Below, one piece after another: positions 49,886 to 60,439 of a stretch of DNA of 64,000 nt. Location: NCBI RefSeq assembly GCF_000308775.1, contig NZ_BAGJ01000103.1, positions 62,001 through 126,000 on the forward strand, read 5' to 3'. Both the position numbers and the translations under genes were made by a program. The notes below the pieces were generated by a model, which saw nothing but the letters and a program-made list of their open reading frames with translations, had not been told where the DNA came from and did not search any database. Source of the DNA: Nocardia testacea NBRC 100365 (GTDB lineage: Bacteria; Actinomycetota; Actinomycetes; Mycobacteriales; Mycobacteriaceae). Position 1 is the first letter of the stretch. Each line of letters begins with the position of its first letter.

Positions 49886-50953
49886 GTGCGGCAGCGGATC
49901 ATCCTGGACGTGGACACCGGCGTGGACGATTCCCTCGCCCTGCTCTATCTGCTCGCCAGCCCGGACGCCGAGATCATGGGTATCGCCTCCACCGCCGGCA
50001 ATGTGCCCGCGGCCCAGGTCGCGATCAACAATCTGGCCTGGCTCGAGCTGGCCCGGGCTCCGGAGATCGAGGTGACCCTCGGGGCCGCCGAACCGCTCGA
50101 GATCCCGCTGCGCACCACCGAGGACACCCACGGACCGCACGGGGTCGGCTACGCCGAACTCCCCGCCCCCACCCGGCGTATCTCCGAACGCAGCGCGGCA
50201 CGGATGTGGGTGGAGCTGGTACGGCGCCATCCCGGCGAGCTGATCGGGCTGTGCACCGGACCGCTCACCAACCTCGCCCTCGCCCTCCGCGCGGAACCCG
50301 AACTCCCCCGGCTGCTGCGCCGGCTCGTGATCATGGGCGGGGCGTTCTCCCACCCCGGCAACACCACACCGACCAACGAGTGGAACATCCACGTCGACCC
50401 CGAGGCCGCGAAGATCGTCTTCGACGCCTTTTCCGCAGCCCCGCCGGACCGCCGGCCGCTGATCTGCGCCCTCGACATCACCGAGACCATCGAGATGCGG
50501 CCCGCCCATCTGATCCGGCTGGCCGAGCGGGCGGGTAGCTTCCCGCTCGAGACGGTATCGCCCGCCGACCCGCCCGCCGCGCGTTCGACGGCAAGCAATC
50601 CCATCATCCGGTACCTCACCGACGCGGTGCGCTTCTACTTCGATTTCCACCACGGATACGACCTCGGCTACCTGGCCCATATGCACGATCCGTTCGCTGC
50701 CGCGGTGACCCTGGATCCGGCGCTGGCCCGCACCCGGCCCGCCACCGTGGACGTCGAGCTCACCGGCACCATCACCCGGGGCGCCACCATCGCGGATTGG
50801 GCCGGGATGTGGGGGCGCCCGCCCAACGCCGATATCGTGGTCGGCACCGACCCCGTGCGGTTCTTCGACCGCATGATCGCCCGCATCGGCGACCACGCCC
50901 GCGCTCTGTACCCAGGGGATCCCGTCGGCGAGCCCGTCACCCGGGTGCGATGA
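49886..50953 (+). CDS. Nucleoside hydrolase (inosine-uridine type)
   Basis: 355 residues. The N-terminal ILDVDTGVDDSLALLYLL provides the DxDxxxDD calcium site of the family. GIASTAGNVPAAQVAINN, LCTGPLTNLALALR, VIMGGAFSHPGNTTPTNEWN and the late catalytic region follow. It splits the N-glycosidic bond of ribonucleosides for salvage. GTG 49886 starts the fold directly. The amidohydrolase gene begins 43 bases after its stop on the same strand and may be an operon partner in nucleoside or pyrimidine catabolism. Confidence 0.93.
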   Translation: MRQRIILDVDTGVDDSLALLYLLASPDAEIMGIASTAGNVPAAQVAINNLAWLELARAPEIEVTLGAAEPLEIPLRTTEDTHGPHGVGYAELPAPTRRISERSAARMWVELVRRHPGELIGLCTGPLTNLALALRAEPELPRLLRRLVIMGGAFSHPGNTTPTNEWNIHVDPEAAKIVFDAFSAAPPDRRPLICALDITETIEMRPAHLIRLAERAGSFPLETVSPADPPAARSTASNPIIRYLTDAVRFYFDFHHGYDLGYLAHMHDPFAAAVTLDPALARTRPATVDVELTGTITRGATIADWAGMWGRPPNADIVVGTDPVRFFDRMIARIGDHARALYPGDPVGEPVTRVR

Positions 50954-50996
50954 CCTTCCCGGCATTCTCTGTCCGACCCCACCGAGAGGGAGGAAC

Positions 50997-51899
50997 ATGA
51001 ACACCTCCGCAGCGACCGAGGTCCCGGCCGACGAGATATATCTGGCGCGGTTCCGGCAACGGCTCGGATTGCCGGGAATGATCGATGTGCACACCCATTT
51101 CATGCCGCACCGGGTACTGCGGAAGGTGTGGGCGTATTTCGACGATGTCGGTCCGCTCACCGGGCGGCCCTGGCCGATCACCTATCGCGCCGACGAATCG
51201 GTCCGGCTGGACACGCTGCGCCGATTCGGGATTCACGCGTTCACCGCACTGGTGTATCCGCACCGGCCGGACATGGCGGCGTGGTTGAACGAGTGGACCG
51301 CGAAATTCGCCGCCGACGTCCCGGAATGCCTGCACACCGCCACCTTCTATCCCGAGCCGGGTGCGGCCGGTTATGTGGCGGCCGCGGTCGAGCAGGGCGC
51401 CCGGGTCTTCAAAGCCCATGTCCAGGTCGGCGCCTACGATCCGCGCGACCCCCTGCTGGACCCGGTCTGGGGCCTGCTCGAGGACGCCGGTGTCCCCACC
51501 GTCATCCATTGCGGTTCCGGCCCGGCGCCCGGCGCGTTCACCGGCCCCGGACCGGTCGCCGAGGTCCTGCGGCGGTTTCCGCGCCTGCCGCTGATCGTGG
51601 CGCATATGGGGATGCCCGAGTACCGGGATTTCCTGGACCTGGCGGACCGGTACTCCGAGCTGTGCCTGGACACCACCATGGCGTTCACCGATTTCGCCGA
51701 GGCCGATGTCCCGTTCCCGGCAGCCGACCGGCACCGTCTGCTCGATCACGGGGACCGGATCATGTTCGGCAGCGACTTCCCGAATATCCCCTACCCCTAC
51801 CGGCATGCCGTCCAGGCCCTGGAGCGGCTCGAACTGGGCGAGGACTGGTTGCGCCGCGTCTGCTACCGCACCGCTGCGGACCGGTTCGGCCTCGGCTGA
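50997..51899 (+). CDS. Amidohydrolase family protein (ACMSD-like TIM barrel)
   Basis: 300 residues. GMIDVHTHFMPHRVLRKVWA carries the HxH metal site; VFKAHVQVGAYDPRDP, TVIHCGSGPAPGAF, LIVAHMGMPEYRDF and MFGSDFPNIPYPY give the other metal and catalytic residues. The order matches amidohydrolase_2 proteins such as ACMSD-type decarboxylases and related lactonases. AGAGGGAGGA lies a few bases before ATG. Likely partner of the nucleoside hydrolase upstream, but the substrate is unproven. Confidence 0.9.
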   Translation: MNTSAATEVPADEIYLARFRQRLGLPGMIDVHTHFMPHRVLRKVWAYFDDVGPLTGRPWPITYRADESVRLDTLRRFGIHAFTALVYPHRPDMAAWLNEWTAKFAADVPECLHTATFYPEPGAAGYVAAAVEQGARVFKAHVQVGAYDPRDPLLDPVWGLLEDAGVPTVIHCGSGPAPGAFTGPGPVAEVLRRFPRLPLIVAHMGMPEYRDFLDLADRYSELCLDTTMAFTDFAEADVPFPAADRHRLLDHGDRIMFGSDFPNIPYPYRHAVQALERLELGEDWLRRVCYRTAADRFGLG

Positions 51900-52219
51900 C
51901 GGTGGTCACGTGAGAGGCCGCAACCCGCGCCCCCGTGAGCGGGTCGGACAGCGCGCGGCTCGCGCTTCCACTACCGGGATGGAGGCCATCGGCCTGTCTC
52001 CTGCGATCTTCCGGACCGACTGGGCGTGCAGGCGAGTTGGCCCGGCCCTCCGCCGCGGATCACCGGATCGAAACCGGACAAGAACGGACCAAACCGGACC
52101 GTGGATCATTTGCCGAAGTGCCATCGCCGGAGGCTTACTGGGGATGTAGCGGATGCGGCAGAAGATCGGCAACCGTTGCCACACAACCCTTTTCATCCTA
52201 TTTCGGCTGGAGTCCGACC
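51900..52219. other. 320-base gap with a candidate promoter for the TIG protein
   Basis: No gene is recognised. TTGCCA (52176-52181) and TATTTC (52199-52204) with a 17-base spacer could drive the small IPT/TIG gene, leaving a leader of only about 10 bases that contains CTGGAG. ACCGGAC occurs twice in the middle of the gap. Confidence 0.45.
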
Positions 52220-52474
52220 ATGGCAGCTGTTCTCACCTCCCTGACCCCCTCTTCCGGCCCTGCGACGGTATTCACCTCCGTGGTGATCACCGGCTCCGGG
52301 TTCAGTAATGTCGGCCCGTTGACCGTGCGGTTCGGCACCAAGGCAACCACATTCACCATCGACTCCGACACTCAGATCACAGCTATCTCTCCGACGGGAA
52401 CGGGCACAGTGCCCGTCACCGTCACCGTGGAGTTGGACGGCACCAGCAACTCACTGCCCTACACCTACGTCTGA
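52220..52474 (+). CDS. Single IPT/TIG-domain protein
   Basis: 84 residues consisting of one immunoglobulin-like IPT/TIG domain: LTSLTPSSGPATVFTSVVIT, GSGFSNVGPLTVRFGTKATT, DTQITAISPTGTGTVPVTVT and SNSLPYTYV. There is no signal peptide, membrane segment or second domain. TIG domains are usually repeated in large surface or carbohydrate-active proteins; a free single copy of this size resembles the short TIG proteins found in actinobacteria, some near phage-like or contractile injection genes, which are not seen here. CTGGAG precedes ATG 52220 by about six bases. Confidence 0.85.
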   Translation: MAAVLTSLTPSSGPATVFTSVVITGSGFSNVGPLTVRFGTKATTFTIDSDTQITAISPTGTGTVPVTVTVELDGTSNSLPYTYV

Positions 52475-52596
52475 CGGCCCGGCGCCCTCACCGTTGGCAA
52501 CCTGAGCTGCGGTTACTCATATACCCGCCGGATACTCGGCGAGTACCGCGGTGCCGTGCCCGCCACCCCACACCGCGGCGAGAAAGGAGCCTATTG

Positions 52597-54150
52597 CTAC
52601 CGGAACCCCACACCGGCCCCGGCCCAGCGCGCCAGCGCGGCACGGCATTCGGCGATCTGCCCGGGACCCGGTGCGAATTCGGTCGCCCAGGCCACCCGGC
52701 CGTCGGGCCGCAGCAGCAGGGCGGTCGCCGCGGTGTCCTCGGTGCGCGCGCACACTACATCGATCCGGCCCGGCAGGCCGGTGAGCGCCGAAGACCACGC
52801 CCGGTTGGCGCCGAGATCCAACAGCAGCGGCCGGTATCGCCGGATCAGTTCGGCCAGGCGCACCACACCGCCGTCGACGCGCAGCATGAGGTCCGGGGCG
52901 CTGTAGCCGACGAGCGGATGCGGGTCCACCACACCCATGTCGTAGCGCACATCCGTCCCGGCGATCATCGCGGCCACCCGCGCGACCGCGGATTCGTCGG
53001 TGAGCAGTTCGGTGAACACCGTACGCAACGCGGTGGTGTCGCCACCGGGCGCGAGCAGCGCCGCTTGGGCGCGAGCGGCCAGTTCCGTCCGGGTGGCCGC
53101 CTGCCGGCGTTCCCGGTCGTAGCTGTCGAGCAGACCGGCCGGTGCCCAGCCGTCGATCTCCGCGGCCAATTTCCAGCCGAGTTCCACGGCGTCCGCCAAC
53201 CCCACGTTCAGTCCTGGGCCGCCACCGCCGGTGTACACATGCGCCGCGTCGCCGGCCAGGAAGACCGGGCCGTCGCGGAACCGTTCGGCCACCCGGGTGT
53301 GCCCGCCGCGCAGCCGCCGCAGTAGATGCGGGCCGGGCCCCACGGGCTCGCCGAGCGGGATCTCGGCGCCGAGGACGCGGGCGATACTGGCCCGCATCTC
53401 CGCCAGCGTCATCGGTTCGTCGGTCGGGGGTTCGTCCCATTCGACGGTGGACAGCATCGGCGGCCGGCCGGCGAAGGGGGCGAAGGTGAATCCGCCGTGC
53501 TCGGTACGCAGCGACAGGAATGGCCGGACCGGGCCGAAGCCGGGCACTCGCAGCTCACCGGTCACCGGGTCGACCCAGTCGGCGGGGATCGAGGCGTGGA
53601 CCGTGCGGGCGGTCGTGCGGTCGTATCCGATGCCGGGGAAGCCGATACCGCGCTGTTTGCGGACGACACTGTGGGCGCCGTCGGCGCCGACCAGATAGCG
53701 GCCGCGCACAGACGCCGTACCGTCCGGGCCCGAAATCTCCAGCCTCACCCCGTCGCCGTCGCTGGTGACGGCCTCGACCGTCGCGCCACGGCGGATCTCG
53801 ACACCGAGTTCGGCGGCGTATTCGCTCAGCGCGGCGACGAGGTCGCGTTGCGGGATCGGCAGGGTGTAGACCGGCCCGCCGTCGAGCAGGCTCAGATCGA
53901 GGGCCAGCCCGCCGAACATGAAATACCTGTCGTTGGGCCGGGGCGGACCGGGTTTCCCGCTGAGCCGCTCGTACAGCCCGCGCCGGTCCATCAGGGGCAC
54001 CACCTGGCCCACCAGGCCGTTGGCCCGGGGTTCGGTCTCGGCCTCGGCGTGGCGTTCGACGACGAGCGGCCGGATTCCGGACCGGCCCAGTTCGCAGGCC
54101 AGCAGCAGCCCGACCGGGCCGCCCCCGGCGATGATCACGTCGTAACGCAT
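52597..54150 (-). CDS. FAD-dependent aromatic monooxygenase (PheA/TfdB/Rox-like)
   Basis: 517 residues. MRYDVIIAGGGPVGLLLACE binds FAD; RANGLVGQVVPLMDRRGLYE follows; VGADGAHSVVRKQRG (DG motif) and DGPVFLAGDAAHVYTGGGG (GD motif) with PGLNVGLADAVELGWKLA complete the flavin site. The thioredoxin-like C-terminal part of the phenol hydroxylase group is present to residue 517. It would hydroxylate an aromatic compound or inactivate a polyketide such as rifampicin, to which this subfamily is related. Its ATG is one base after the TetR stop, so the two are co-transcribed. Confidence 0.92.
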   Translation of the reverse strand: MRYDVIIAGGGPVGLLLACELGRSGIRPLVVERHAEAETEPRANGLVGQVVPLMDRRGLYERLSGKPGPPRPNDRYFMFGGLALDLSLLDGGPVYTLPIPQRDLVAALSEYAAELGVEIRRGATVEAVTSDGDGVRLEISGPDGTASVRGRYLVGADGAHSVVRKQRGIGFPGIGYDRTTARTVHASIPADWVDPVTGELRVPGFGPVRPFLSLRTEHGGFTFAPFAGRPPMLSTVEWDEPPTDEPMTLAEMRASIARVLGAEIPLGEPVGPGPHLLRRLRGGHTRVAERFRDGPVFLAGDAAHVYTGGGGPGLNVGLADAVELGWKLAAEIDGWAPAGLLDSYDRERRQAATRTELAARAQAALLAPGGDTTALRTVFTELLTDESAVARVAAMIAGTDVRYDMGVVDPHPLVGYSAPDLMLRVDGGVVRLAELIRRYRPLLLDLGANRAWSSALTGLPGRIDVVCARTEDTAATALLLRPDGRVAWATEFAPGPGQIAECRAALARWAGAGVGFR

Positions 54151-54151
54151 T

Positions 54152-54787
54152 TCAGCTCCCGGCATTCGGTACGGGCAGCCCGGCGGCCACCTGGGTGAGC
54201 GCCGCACGCAATGTGACGGCGAGGGATGCGGGCGGCCTGGTGGTCCGGGAGTGCTCGGTGGCCACCGCACAGGCCGAGCCCACCACTGCGGCGACCAGCT
54301 TCGGGTACATATCCCGGTCGGGATCCGCGCCGACGCGTCCGGCGACTGCCGCGGCCAGCTCCCGCTGCGCGAGGGCGTCGGCCTCCAGGACCGCACCGCG
54401 TACCGCCGGCCGGGACAGGATCTCCCCCACGCCCTCGGCCCAGCGGGTATCGCCCGACCATGCCTCCTGCGTATCGCCCTCACCCACTCCGAAACCGTGC
54501 AGGACTGCGGCGGTGATCGCGGTCCAGAGCGGCTCCGCCGCCGGCCGGGTGCCCAGCAGTCGGCCGATCTCGTACATGCGGTCCAGGTGCCGCGAGGCCA
54601 CGGCTTCGGCCTTGCTGCCGAAATAGTTGCGGAAGGTGCGATCGGAGACACCGACGGCGGCCGCGATCTCCTCGACGGTGACCGCGTCCCAGCCCTTTTC
54701 GATCGACAGCCGGATGGTGGCGAGACTCAGCGCGAGCCGCGTCTCCCGTTTCTTGCGTGCCCGTAGCCCGGGTTCGGCATCGTCCAT
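54152..54787 (-). CDS. TetR family regulator of the monooxygenase
   Basis: 211 residues. ETRLALSLATIRLSIEKGWD then AVTVEEIAAAVGVSDRTFRN and YFGSKAEAVAS form the helix-turn-helix, followed by a C-terminal domain like the MftR/TetR_C_17 group. It is first in an operon with the FAD monooxygenase (one-base gap). A large palindrome at 54808-54839, just upstream of its start, is the likely operator through which it controls itself and the monooxygenase in response to the monooxygenase substrate. Confidence 0.92.
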   Translation of the reverse strand: MDDAEPGLRARKKRETRLALSLATIRLSIEKGWDAVTVEEIAAAVGVSDRTFRNYFGSKAEAVASRHLDRMYEIGRLLGTRPAAEPLWTAITAAVLHGFGVGEGDTQEAWSGDTRWAEGVGEILSRPAVRGAVLEADALAQRELAAAVAGRVGADPDRDMYPKLVAAVVGSACAVATEHSRTTRPPASLAVTLRAALTQVAAGLPVPNAGS

Positions 54788-54807
54788 GCCACCCAGGGTA
54801 CATATAA

Positions 54808-54839
54808 TTTCCGAAATGGAAAGATTTCCATGGCGGAAA
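54808..54839. promoter_or_regulatory. Large TetR operator upstream of the monooxygenase operon
   Basis: TTTCCG-NN-ATGGAAA, GA, TTTCCAT-NN-CGGAAA: 15-base arms matching at 13 of 15 positions. Immediately downstream on the minus strand ATTATATG provides a -10 (TATATG). It lies 20 bases before the TetR start and ends five bases from the meaB stop codon. Confidence 0.8.
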
Positions 54840-54844
54840 CTTTT

Positions 54845-55837
54845 TTAGCTGTCGAAGGCGTCCAACAGCCGCTCCGCGGCCAGCGCCGCGGTCAGGGTCC
54901 CGGCGCGGACATCGCGCTCCACTTCGCCGCGCAGCGCCTTCACCTTCGGGTTGTCGGCCAGCCGGCGAAGCAACTGGTCGTGCACCATGGTCCAGGTCCA
55001 ATCCACCTGCTGACGGCGGCGTTTCTCGGCGAACTCGCCCGCGTCGGTGAGCACCCGGCGGTGTTCGAGCACGGTCTGCCAGAACTTCTCCAGACCGACC
55101 CCCTCCAAGCCGCTCATGGTCAGCACCGGCGGCCGCCACAGCGCGTCGTGCGGATGGATCAGCCGCAGCGCCCCGGACAGTTCCCGGGCCGCCGATTTCG
55201 CCTCGATCTCATGCTTACCGTCGGCCTTGTTCACTGCGACCAGATCGGCCAGTTCCAGGACACCCTTCTTGATGCCCTGCAACTGGTCTCCGGTGCGCGC
55301 CAAGGTGAGGAAGCAGAAGACATCGACCATGTTCGCCACGGTCACCTCGGACTGCCCCACACCGACGGTTTCCACCAGGATGACGTCGTACCCGGCCGCC
55401 TCGAGCAGCACGATCGTCTCGCGGGTCGCCTTCGCCACCCCGCCGAGGGTGCCCGCCGTCGGCGACGGGCGGATGAAGGCGTTCTCCTCCACCGACAGCC
55501 GCGCCATCCGGGTCTTGTCACCGAGAATCGAACCGCCGGTGCGGGTGGACGACGGATCCACCGCCAGCACGGCGACCCGATGCCCCTGCCCGATCAGCTG
55601 CATACCGAGGGAGTCGATGAAGGTCGATTTACCCACCCCGGGCACCCCGGTGATCCCGACCCGATTGGACAGTGCCGCACCGGTTTCCGGGGTCAATCGC
55701 AGCAGCAGCTGCTGCGCCTGGTCCCGATGGTCGGCCCGGGTGGACTCCACCAGGGTGATCGCCCGCGCGAGGGCGGCCCGCTCACCGGAGCGGACCGCCT
55801 GCGCGAGTGCTTCCACGTCGACGACACGTGCGCTCAT
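54845..55837 (-). CDS. meaB: Methylmalonyl-CoA mutase-associated GTPase MeaB
   Basis: 330 residues. [18 protein letters not shown] is the Walker A P-loop; [20 protein letters not shown] is the switch region; [13 protein letters not shown]alker B; VAVNKADG the NKxD base-recognition motif. MeaB loads and protects the adenosylcobalamin cofactor on methylmalonyl-CoA mutase using GTP. Its start overlaps the mutB stop (ATGA), so the three genes mutA, mutB, meaB are one operon. Length and motifs are normal for the family. Confidence 0.97.
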   Translation of the reverse strand: MSARVVDVEALAQAVRSGERAALARAITLVESTRADHRDQAQQLLLRLTPETGAALSNRVGITGVPGVGKSTFIDSLGMQLIGQGHRVAVLAVDPSSTRTGGSILGDKTRMARLSVEENAFIRPSPTAGTLGGVAKATRETIVLLEAAGYDVILVETVGVGQSEVTVANMVDVFCFLTLARTGDQLQGIKKGVLELADLVAVNKADGKHEIEAKSAARELSGALRLIHPHDALWRPPVLTMSGLEGVGLEKFWQTVLEHRRVLTDAGEFAEKRRRQQVDWTWTMVHDQLLRRLADNPKVKALRGEVERDVRAGTLTAALAAERLLDAFDS

Positions 55838-58119
55838 CCCTGGGATTCGACCCCGGATTCGCTGCCGCCGGAACCGAGTTCGTGCCCGAGCGCGGCACCG
55901 AGCTTGCGCAGCAGATCGATCGCCGCGTCGGCGATCACGGTGCCCGGCGGGAAGATCGCCGCAGCGCCCGCCTCGTACAGCTCGTCGAAGTCACCGGGCG
56001 GGATGACCCCGCCGACGATGACCATGATGTCGGGCCGGCCGACATCGGCCAGTGCCTGCCGCAGGGCGGGCACCAGCGTGAGGTGACCGGCGGCCAGCGA
56101 GGACACACCGACGACGTGCACGTCGTTGTCCGCCGCCTGGCGGGCCACCTCTTCGGGGGTCTGGAACAGCGGGCCCACATCGACGTCGAACCCGAGATCG
56201 GCGAAGGCCGTGGCGATCACCTTCTGGCCGCGGTCGTGCCCGTCCTGGCCCATCTTCGCGACCAGGATGCGCGGACGCCGGCCCTCGGCCTCGGCGAACT
56301 CGTCCACCAGATCCCCGGCGGTGGTGATGTTGGTGACCTTGCCGGCTTCGTCGCGATACACACCGGACAGCGTACGGATCTCGGCCTGATGCCGGCCGTA
56401 GACCTTCTCCAGCGCGTCGGAGATCTCGCCGACGGTGGCCTTCGCGCGCGCGGCATCGATGGCCAGCGCCAGCAGGTTGTTCTCCATTCCGCCCGCGGAC
56501 GAGGCAGCGGCCCGACCGAGCTCACCCAGCGCCCGGTCCACCGCGTCCTGATCACGGTCGGCCCGCAACTGCCGCAGCTTCTCGATCTGCTCGGCGCGCA
56601 CCCGGGAGTTCTCGACCTTGAGGACCTCGACCTCGTGGTCCTCGGCCACCTGGTACTTGTTCACGCCGATCACCGGCTGCTGACCGGTATCGATCCGCGC
56701 CTGGGTGCGGGCCGCGGCCTCCTCGATACGCAGCTTGGGAATGCCCTCGCCGATGGCCTGGGCCATCCCGCCGTGCGCCTCCACCTCGGCGATATGCGCC
56801 CGGGCCCGTTCGGCGAGCTGATGGGTCAGCCATTCGACGTAGTAGGAACCGCCCCACGGGTCGATCGGCCGCGTGGTGTTGGACTCCTGCTGGATCAGCA
56901 ACTGGGTGTTGCGCGCGATGCGGGCCGAGAAATCGGTCGGCAGCGCGAGGGCCTCGTCGAGCGCGTTGGTGTGCAGCGACTGGGTGTGGCCCTGCGTCGC
57001 GGCCATGGCCTCGATACAGGTGCGGGCCACGTTGTTGTACGCGTCCTGCGCGGTCAGTGACCAGCCGGAGGTCTGCGAATGGGTTCGCAGCGACAGCGAT
57101 TTCGGGTTCTTCGGATCGAACTTCGCGACCAGTTCGCTCCACAGCAACCGGCCCGCCCGGAGCTTGGCGACCTCCATGAAGAAGTTCATGCCGATGGCCC
57201 AGAAGAACGACAGCCGCGGCGCGAACTTGTCGATCTCCATGCCCGCGTCGATCCCGGCCCGCAGGTACTCCACGCCGTCGGCGAGGGTGTAGGCGAGTTC
57301 CAGATCGGCGGTCGCCCCGGCTTCCTGAATGTGGTAGCCGGAAATCGAGATGGAGTTGAACTTCGGCATCTTCGCGCTGGTGTAGGCGAAGATATCGGAA
57401 ATGATCCGCATCGAGGGCTTGGGCGGATAGATGTAGGTGTTGCGGACCATGAACTCTTTCAGAATATCGTTCTGAATGGTTCCGGCCAGCTGTTCGGGCG
57501 TCACGCCCTGCTCTTCGGCGGCCACGACGTACAGCGCCAGGATCGGCAGCACCGCGCCGTTCATGGTCATCGACACACTGACCTGGTCCAGCGGGATCTG
57601 ATCGAAGAGCTGGCGCATGTCCAGAATGGAATCGATGGCGACACCGGCCATGCCGACATCACCCTGCACCCGGGGATGGTCGGAGTCGTAGCCACGGTGG
57701 GTGGCCAGGTCGAACGCCACCGACAGACCCTTCTGCCCCGCCTGCAGATTACGGCGGTAGAAGGCATTGGAATCCGCGGCCGTGGAGAATCCCGCGTACT
57801 GGCGGATCGTCCACGGCTGGTTCACATACATCGTCGGGTACGGCCCGCGCACGAACGGCGCGACACCGGGCACGCTGTCGAGCGGGAAACCGGCTTCGGC
57901 GACGGCATCACGATCGGCCTTGGTGAACACCGGCGGGACATCGATCCCCTCCGGGGTCGACCACACCAGTTGCTCGGGCGCGTAGTTGTTCGCCGCGGCC
58001 GCCTCCTGCACGAAGGAATCGCGGGCGCTCTCGTCCGCCGTGCCGGGGGTGAAACCCGGCTCGGTGAGTGGTACGTCGGCGAAACTGCCGACCTCCTGCT
58101 CGATTCGCTGTGTCGTCAT
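55834..58119 (-). CDS. mutB: Methylmalonyl-CoA mutase, large (catalytic) subunit
   Basis: 761 residues. [20 protein letters not shown] is the signature start of the catalytic barrel; [20 protein letters not shown] and [20 protein letters not shown] follow. The C-terminal cobalamin domain has [20 protein letters not shown] (DxHxxG, lower axial His), then [15 protein letters not shown] and [11 protein letters not shown]. It interconverts succinyl-CoA and (R)-methylmalonyl-CoA with adenosylcobalamin, the entry of propionate into the TCA cycle and the source of methylmalonyl units. Its ATG overlaps the mutA stop by one base (TGATG). Confidence 0.97.
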   Translation of the reverse strand: MTTQRIEQEVGSFADVPLTEPGFTPGTADESARDSFVQEAAAANNYAPEQLVWSTPEGIDVPPVFTKADRDAVAEAGFPLDSVPGVAPFVRGPYPTMYVNQPWTIRQYAGFSTAADSNAFYRRNLQAGQKGLSVAFDLATHRGYDSDHPRVQGDVGMAGVAIDSILDMRQLFDQIPLDQVSVSMTMNGAVLPILALYVVAAEEQGVTPEQLAGTIQNDILKEFMVRNTYIYPPKPSMRIISDIFAYTSAKMPKFNSISISGYHIQEAGATADLELAYTLADGVEYLRAGIDAGMEIDKFAPRLSFFWAIGMNFFMEVAKLRAGRLLWSELVAKFDPKNPKSLSLRTHSQTSGWSLTAQDAYNNVARTCIEAMAATQGHTQSLHTNALDEALALPTDFSARIARNTQLLIQQESNTTRPIDPWGGSYYVEWLTHQLAERARAHIAEVEAHGGMAQAIGEGIPKLRIEEAAARTQARIDTGQQPVIGVNKYQVAEDHEVEVLKVENSRVRAEQIEKLRQLRADRDQDAVDRALGELGRAAASSAGGMENNLLALAIDAARAKATVGEISDALEKVYGRHQAEIRTLSGVYRDEAGKVTNITTAGDLVDEFAEAEGRRPRILVAKMGQDGHDRGQKVIATAFADLGFDVDVGPLFQTPEEVARQAADNDVHVVGVSSLAAGHLTLVPALRQALADVGRPDIMVIVGGVIPPGDFDELYEAGAAAIFPPGTVIADAAIDLLRKLGAALGHELGSGGSESGVESQG

Positions 58120-59993
58120 CAGGCTCCCACCTTCTCCAGCAGGGCGGTCAGGGCGGCGACCGCGTCGATCCGGGCCGCCAGGAACCCGTCCGGACGCCGG
58201 GCCTCCTCGATACCGGCCACGACCTTCTCCGGACCGGCCAGCAGCACGGTCCCGACCCCGGCGCCGCGCAATTGTTCCACCGCGCCGGCCGCATCGGTGC
58301 CGTAGCGCGCGTCGGTACCGCAGAGCACCGCGATCGCGGCGCCGGATTCCTTTGCCGCCGTGGCGATATCGCTCTCGGCGAGCGGGCCGGGATTGATGGA
58401 TTCGATACCACCGGACGCCAGCAGGTTGGCAATGAAGGTGACCCGCACGTTGTGCTCGGCCACCGTGCCCAGCGGCACCAGCAGCGCTTGCGGACGACGG
58501 CCGTGCGCCGCGAGGTAGGCATCCGAGCGATCGCGCAGCGCGTCGAAAGCGGCGCCGTACCGCCGGCCGGGGCCGGCTGTGCGGGCGGCCTCCGACAGCG
58601 GGGCCTCGGCGAGGTTCGGGAATTCGTTCACCCCGGTCACGGCCGTACGGCGATGGGCGATATCGCTTTCCCGGCGAGTGTGCGTCTCGGCGATCCGGGT
58701 GGCCACCAGGCCCGAGTCCAGGGCGGCCCGGTAGCCGCCGGCGGCTTCCAGCTCCTGCATGAACTCCCAGGCGGCGGTGGCCAGTTCGTCGGTGTAGCGC
58801 TCGACGTACCACGAACCCGCGCCGGGGTCCTGGACGTGTCCGAGATGGGATTCCTCGAGCAGCAGCAGCTGGGTGTTGCGGGCCATCCGTTCGGAGAACG
58901 ACGCGGAGACGCCGAGTTCACCGGCGGGCAGCGCGGAATCGAAGGGCAGCACGGTGACGGTGTCGGCGCCGCCCACCCCGGCACCGAAGGCGGCGAGGGT
59001 GGTACGCAGCAGGTTCACCCAGGGGTCACGCCGGCTCATCATGGCTGCCGAGGTCACCGCGTGCTGCGGGGCCGCGCCCTCCGACGGCGCGCCCAGCGCG
59101 TGGGCGACCCGCGCCCACAGGCGCCGCGCGGCCCGGAACTTGGCGATGGTGGCGAACTGGTCGTCGGTGGCGGCGAACCGGAACTCCAGCTGCCGCAGCG
59201 CTTCGGGGACCGGGATCTCCCCGGCCAGCACGCGCAGGTATTCGAGTCCGGCGGCGACGGCCGCGCCCAGTTCCTGGGCGTCGGAGGCGCCGGCGTCGTG
59301 GAAGGCGGTGCCGTCCACGGTGATCGCCCGGACGGTTTCGGGCCGCTGCCCGGCGGCGACGGCCAGGGCCGTGGTCTCGGCAAGCCCGATATCCTCGGTT
59401 CCGGCGAACATGCTGGTGAGGGGTGCCGCGCCGAGGGTCACCCGGATGGCGGCACGATCGGGCGCCGAGTACCGGTCGAGCACCTCGTAGACCGCCGCGG
59501 CCGCCGCCGCGGTCTCGGTCCCGGCGCGCAGGGCAAGCGGCGCCAGCTCGAACAGCAGACCGTCGAGAGCGGCGGGGATATCGGTCACCGGCACACCGTG
59601 CGCACCGACCCCGAGTTCCACGGCGCTCAGACCGTTCTCCAGCCCGCCGGTGATCTCCCGGTTGGCGGACGCGGCGTCGGCGGCGCCGATCCGGGCGCTC
59701 ACGAACCAGCCGCGGTGGACATCACGGGTGGCGTCGCCGCCGCGGACGAACGGATAGGCGCCGGGCAGCGGCTGCTCGGGCAGCTCGTCCCGGCGCGTGT
59801 ACAGCGGCGCGATACTCAGCCCGTCGTAGGTGGACTGGTTCAGTAGCTTTTCGGGTTCCGCACCGAGTTCGGCCGCGTCGACCTTGCGGGTCTTGGCCAG
59901 CACTCCCGCCACACCCTTGCGCCAGGCGGGATATTCGGGCACCGCGGACGAGGACGGATCAGCTCCGGCCGCGGGCTCTGCAGCAATCGGCAT
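58119..59993 (-). CDS. mutA: Methylmalonyl-CoA mutase, small subunit
   Basis: About 624 residues. It follows the mutase fold ([60 protein letters not shown]) and has a C-terminal flavodoxin-like domain, but the cobalamin motif DxHxxG is replaced by [10 protein letters not shown]. As expected for MutA, it does not bind B12 and stabilises MutB in the heterodimer. I place the start at ATG 59993, with GAGGGA about eight bases upstream; ATG 60008 is an alternative. It is the first gene of the operon. Confidence 0.95.
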   Translation of the reverse strand: MPIAAEPAAGADPSSSAVPEYPAWRKGVAGVLAKTRKVDAAELGAEPEKLLNQSTYDGLSIAPLYTRRDELPEQPLPGAYPFVRGGDATRDVHRGWFVSARIGAADAASANREITGGLENGLSAVELGVGAHGVPVTDIPAALDGLLFELAPLALRAGTETAAAAAAVYEVLDRYSAPDRAAIRVTLGAAPLTSMFAGTEDIGLAETTALAVAAGQRPETVRAITVDGTAFHDAGASDAQELGAAVAAGLEYLRVLAGEIPVPEALRQLEFRFAATDDQFATIAKFRAARRLWARVAHALGAPSEGAAPQHAVTSAAMMSRRDPWVNLLRTTLAAFGAGVGGADTVTVLPFDSALPAGELGVSASFSERMARNTQLLLLEESHLGHVQDPGAGSWYVERYTDELATAAWEFMQELEAAGGYRAALDSGLVATRIAETHTRRESDIAHRRTAVTGVNEFPNLAEAPLSEAARTAGPGRRYGAAFDALRDRSDAYLAAHGRRPQALLVPLGTVAEHNVRVTFIANLLASGGIESINPGPLAESDIATAAKESGAAIAVLCGTDARYGTDAAGAVEQLRGAGVGTVLLAGPEKVVAGIEEARRPDGFLAARIDAVAALTALLEKVGA

Positions 59994-60008
59994 ACCCTGT
60001 TCCCTCAT

Positions 60009-60439
60009 TGTCGTTCCAGTACAAGCGCACCACAGGTGTGCGCGGGTACCTTGGCATCCGCCCAGCTCAGCGAATACTTTGGTTAACGGGCATTCAGCCC
60101 GCTCCTCCGATGCTAGCGGGATGCCCGTACGGCATCGTCCGTGGCCACCACTACCAGCGAGTAACCTCGCGGCGGCCGACATCGTCGCGCCTGCTCATCG
60201 GCGTCCGCGACACGGGCCCAACCGAAGAAACCACCGGCGCGCGGGCGGCACAGCGCGTTCCGATCGGTGGTCTGCGCGGCGGCGGGGACCGCGACAACGA
60301 CCTCCTGCGGCGGGGTGTGCCTTGCGTGCTCCGCCCACCGGCCGCATGCCGTGGACGGTCCGGCCGCCGCCCGGGCCCCGACGCGATCGCTTCCGCACCG
60401 ATCGGCGAGCCCCCGCCGGCCGACCGGTAACCTCGGCCG
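60009..60439. other. Divergent gap between mutA and the VTT gene with a long imperfect hairpin
   Basis: 431 bases, no gene recognised. At 60086-60128 ACGGGCAT-TCAG-CCCGC faces GCGGGATGCCCGT: a 13-base stem with a four-base bulge that could form a leader structure in the mutA transcript or an operator. No B12-box-like riboswitch sequence was recognised by eye despite the B12-dependent operon. Confidence 0.5.

Noticed and set aside
58068..59846. 592-codon plus-strand open frame opposite mutA
   Set aside because: Gly/Arg/His-rich antisense shadow of a high-GC gene.
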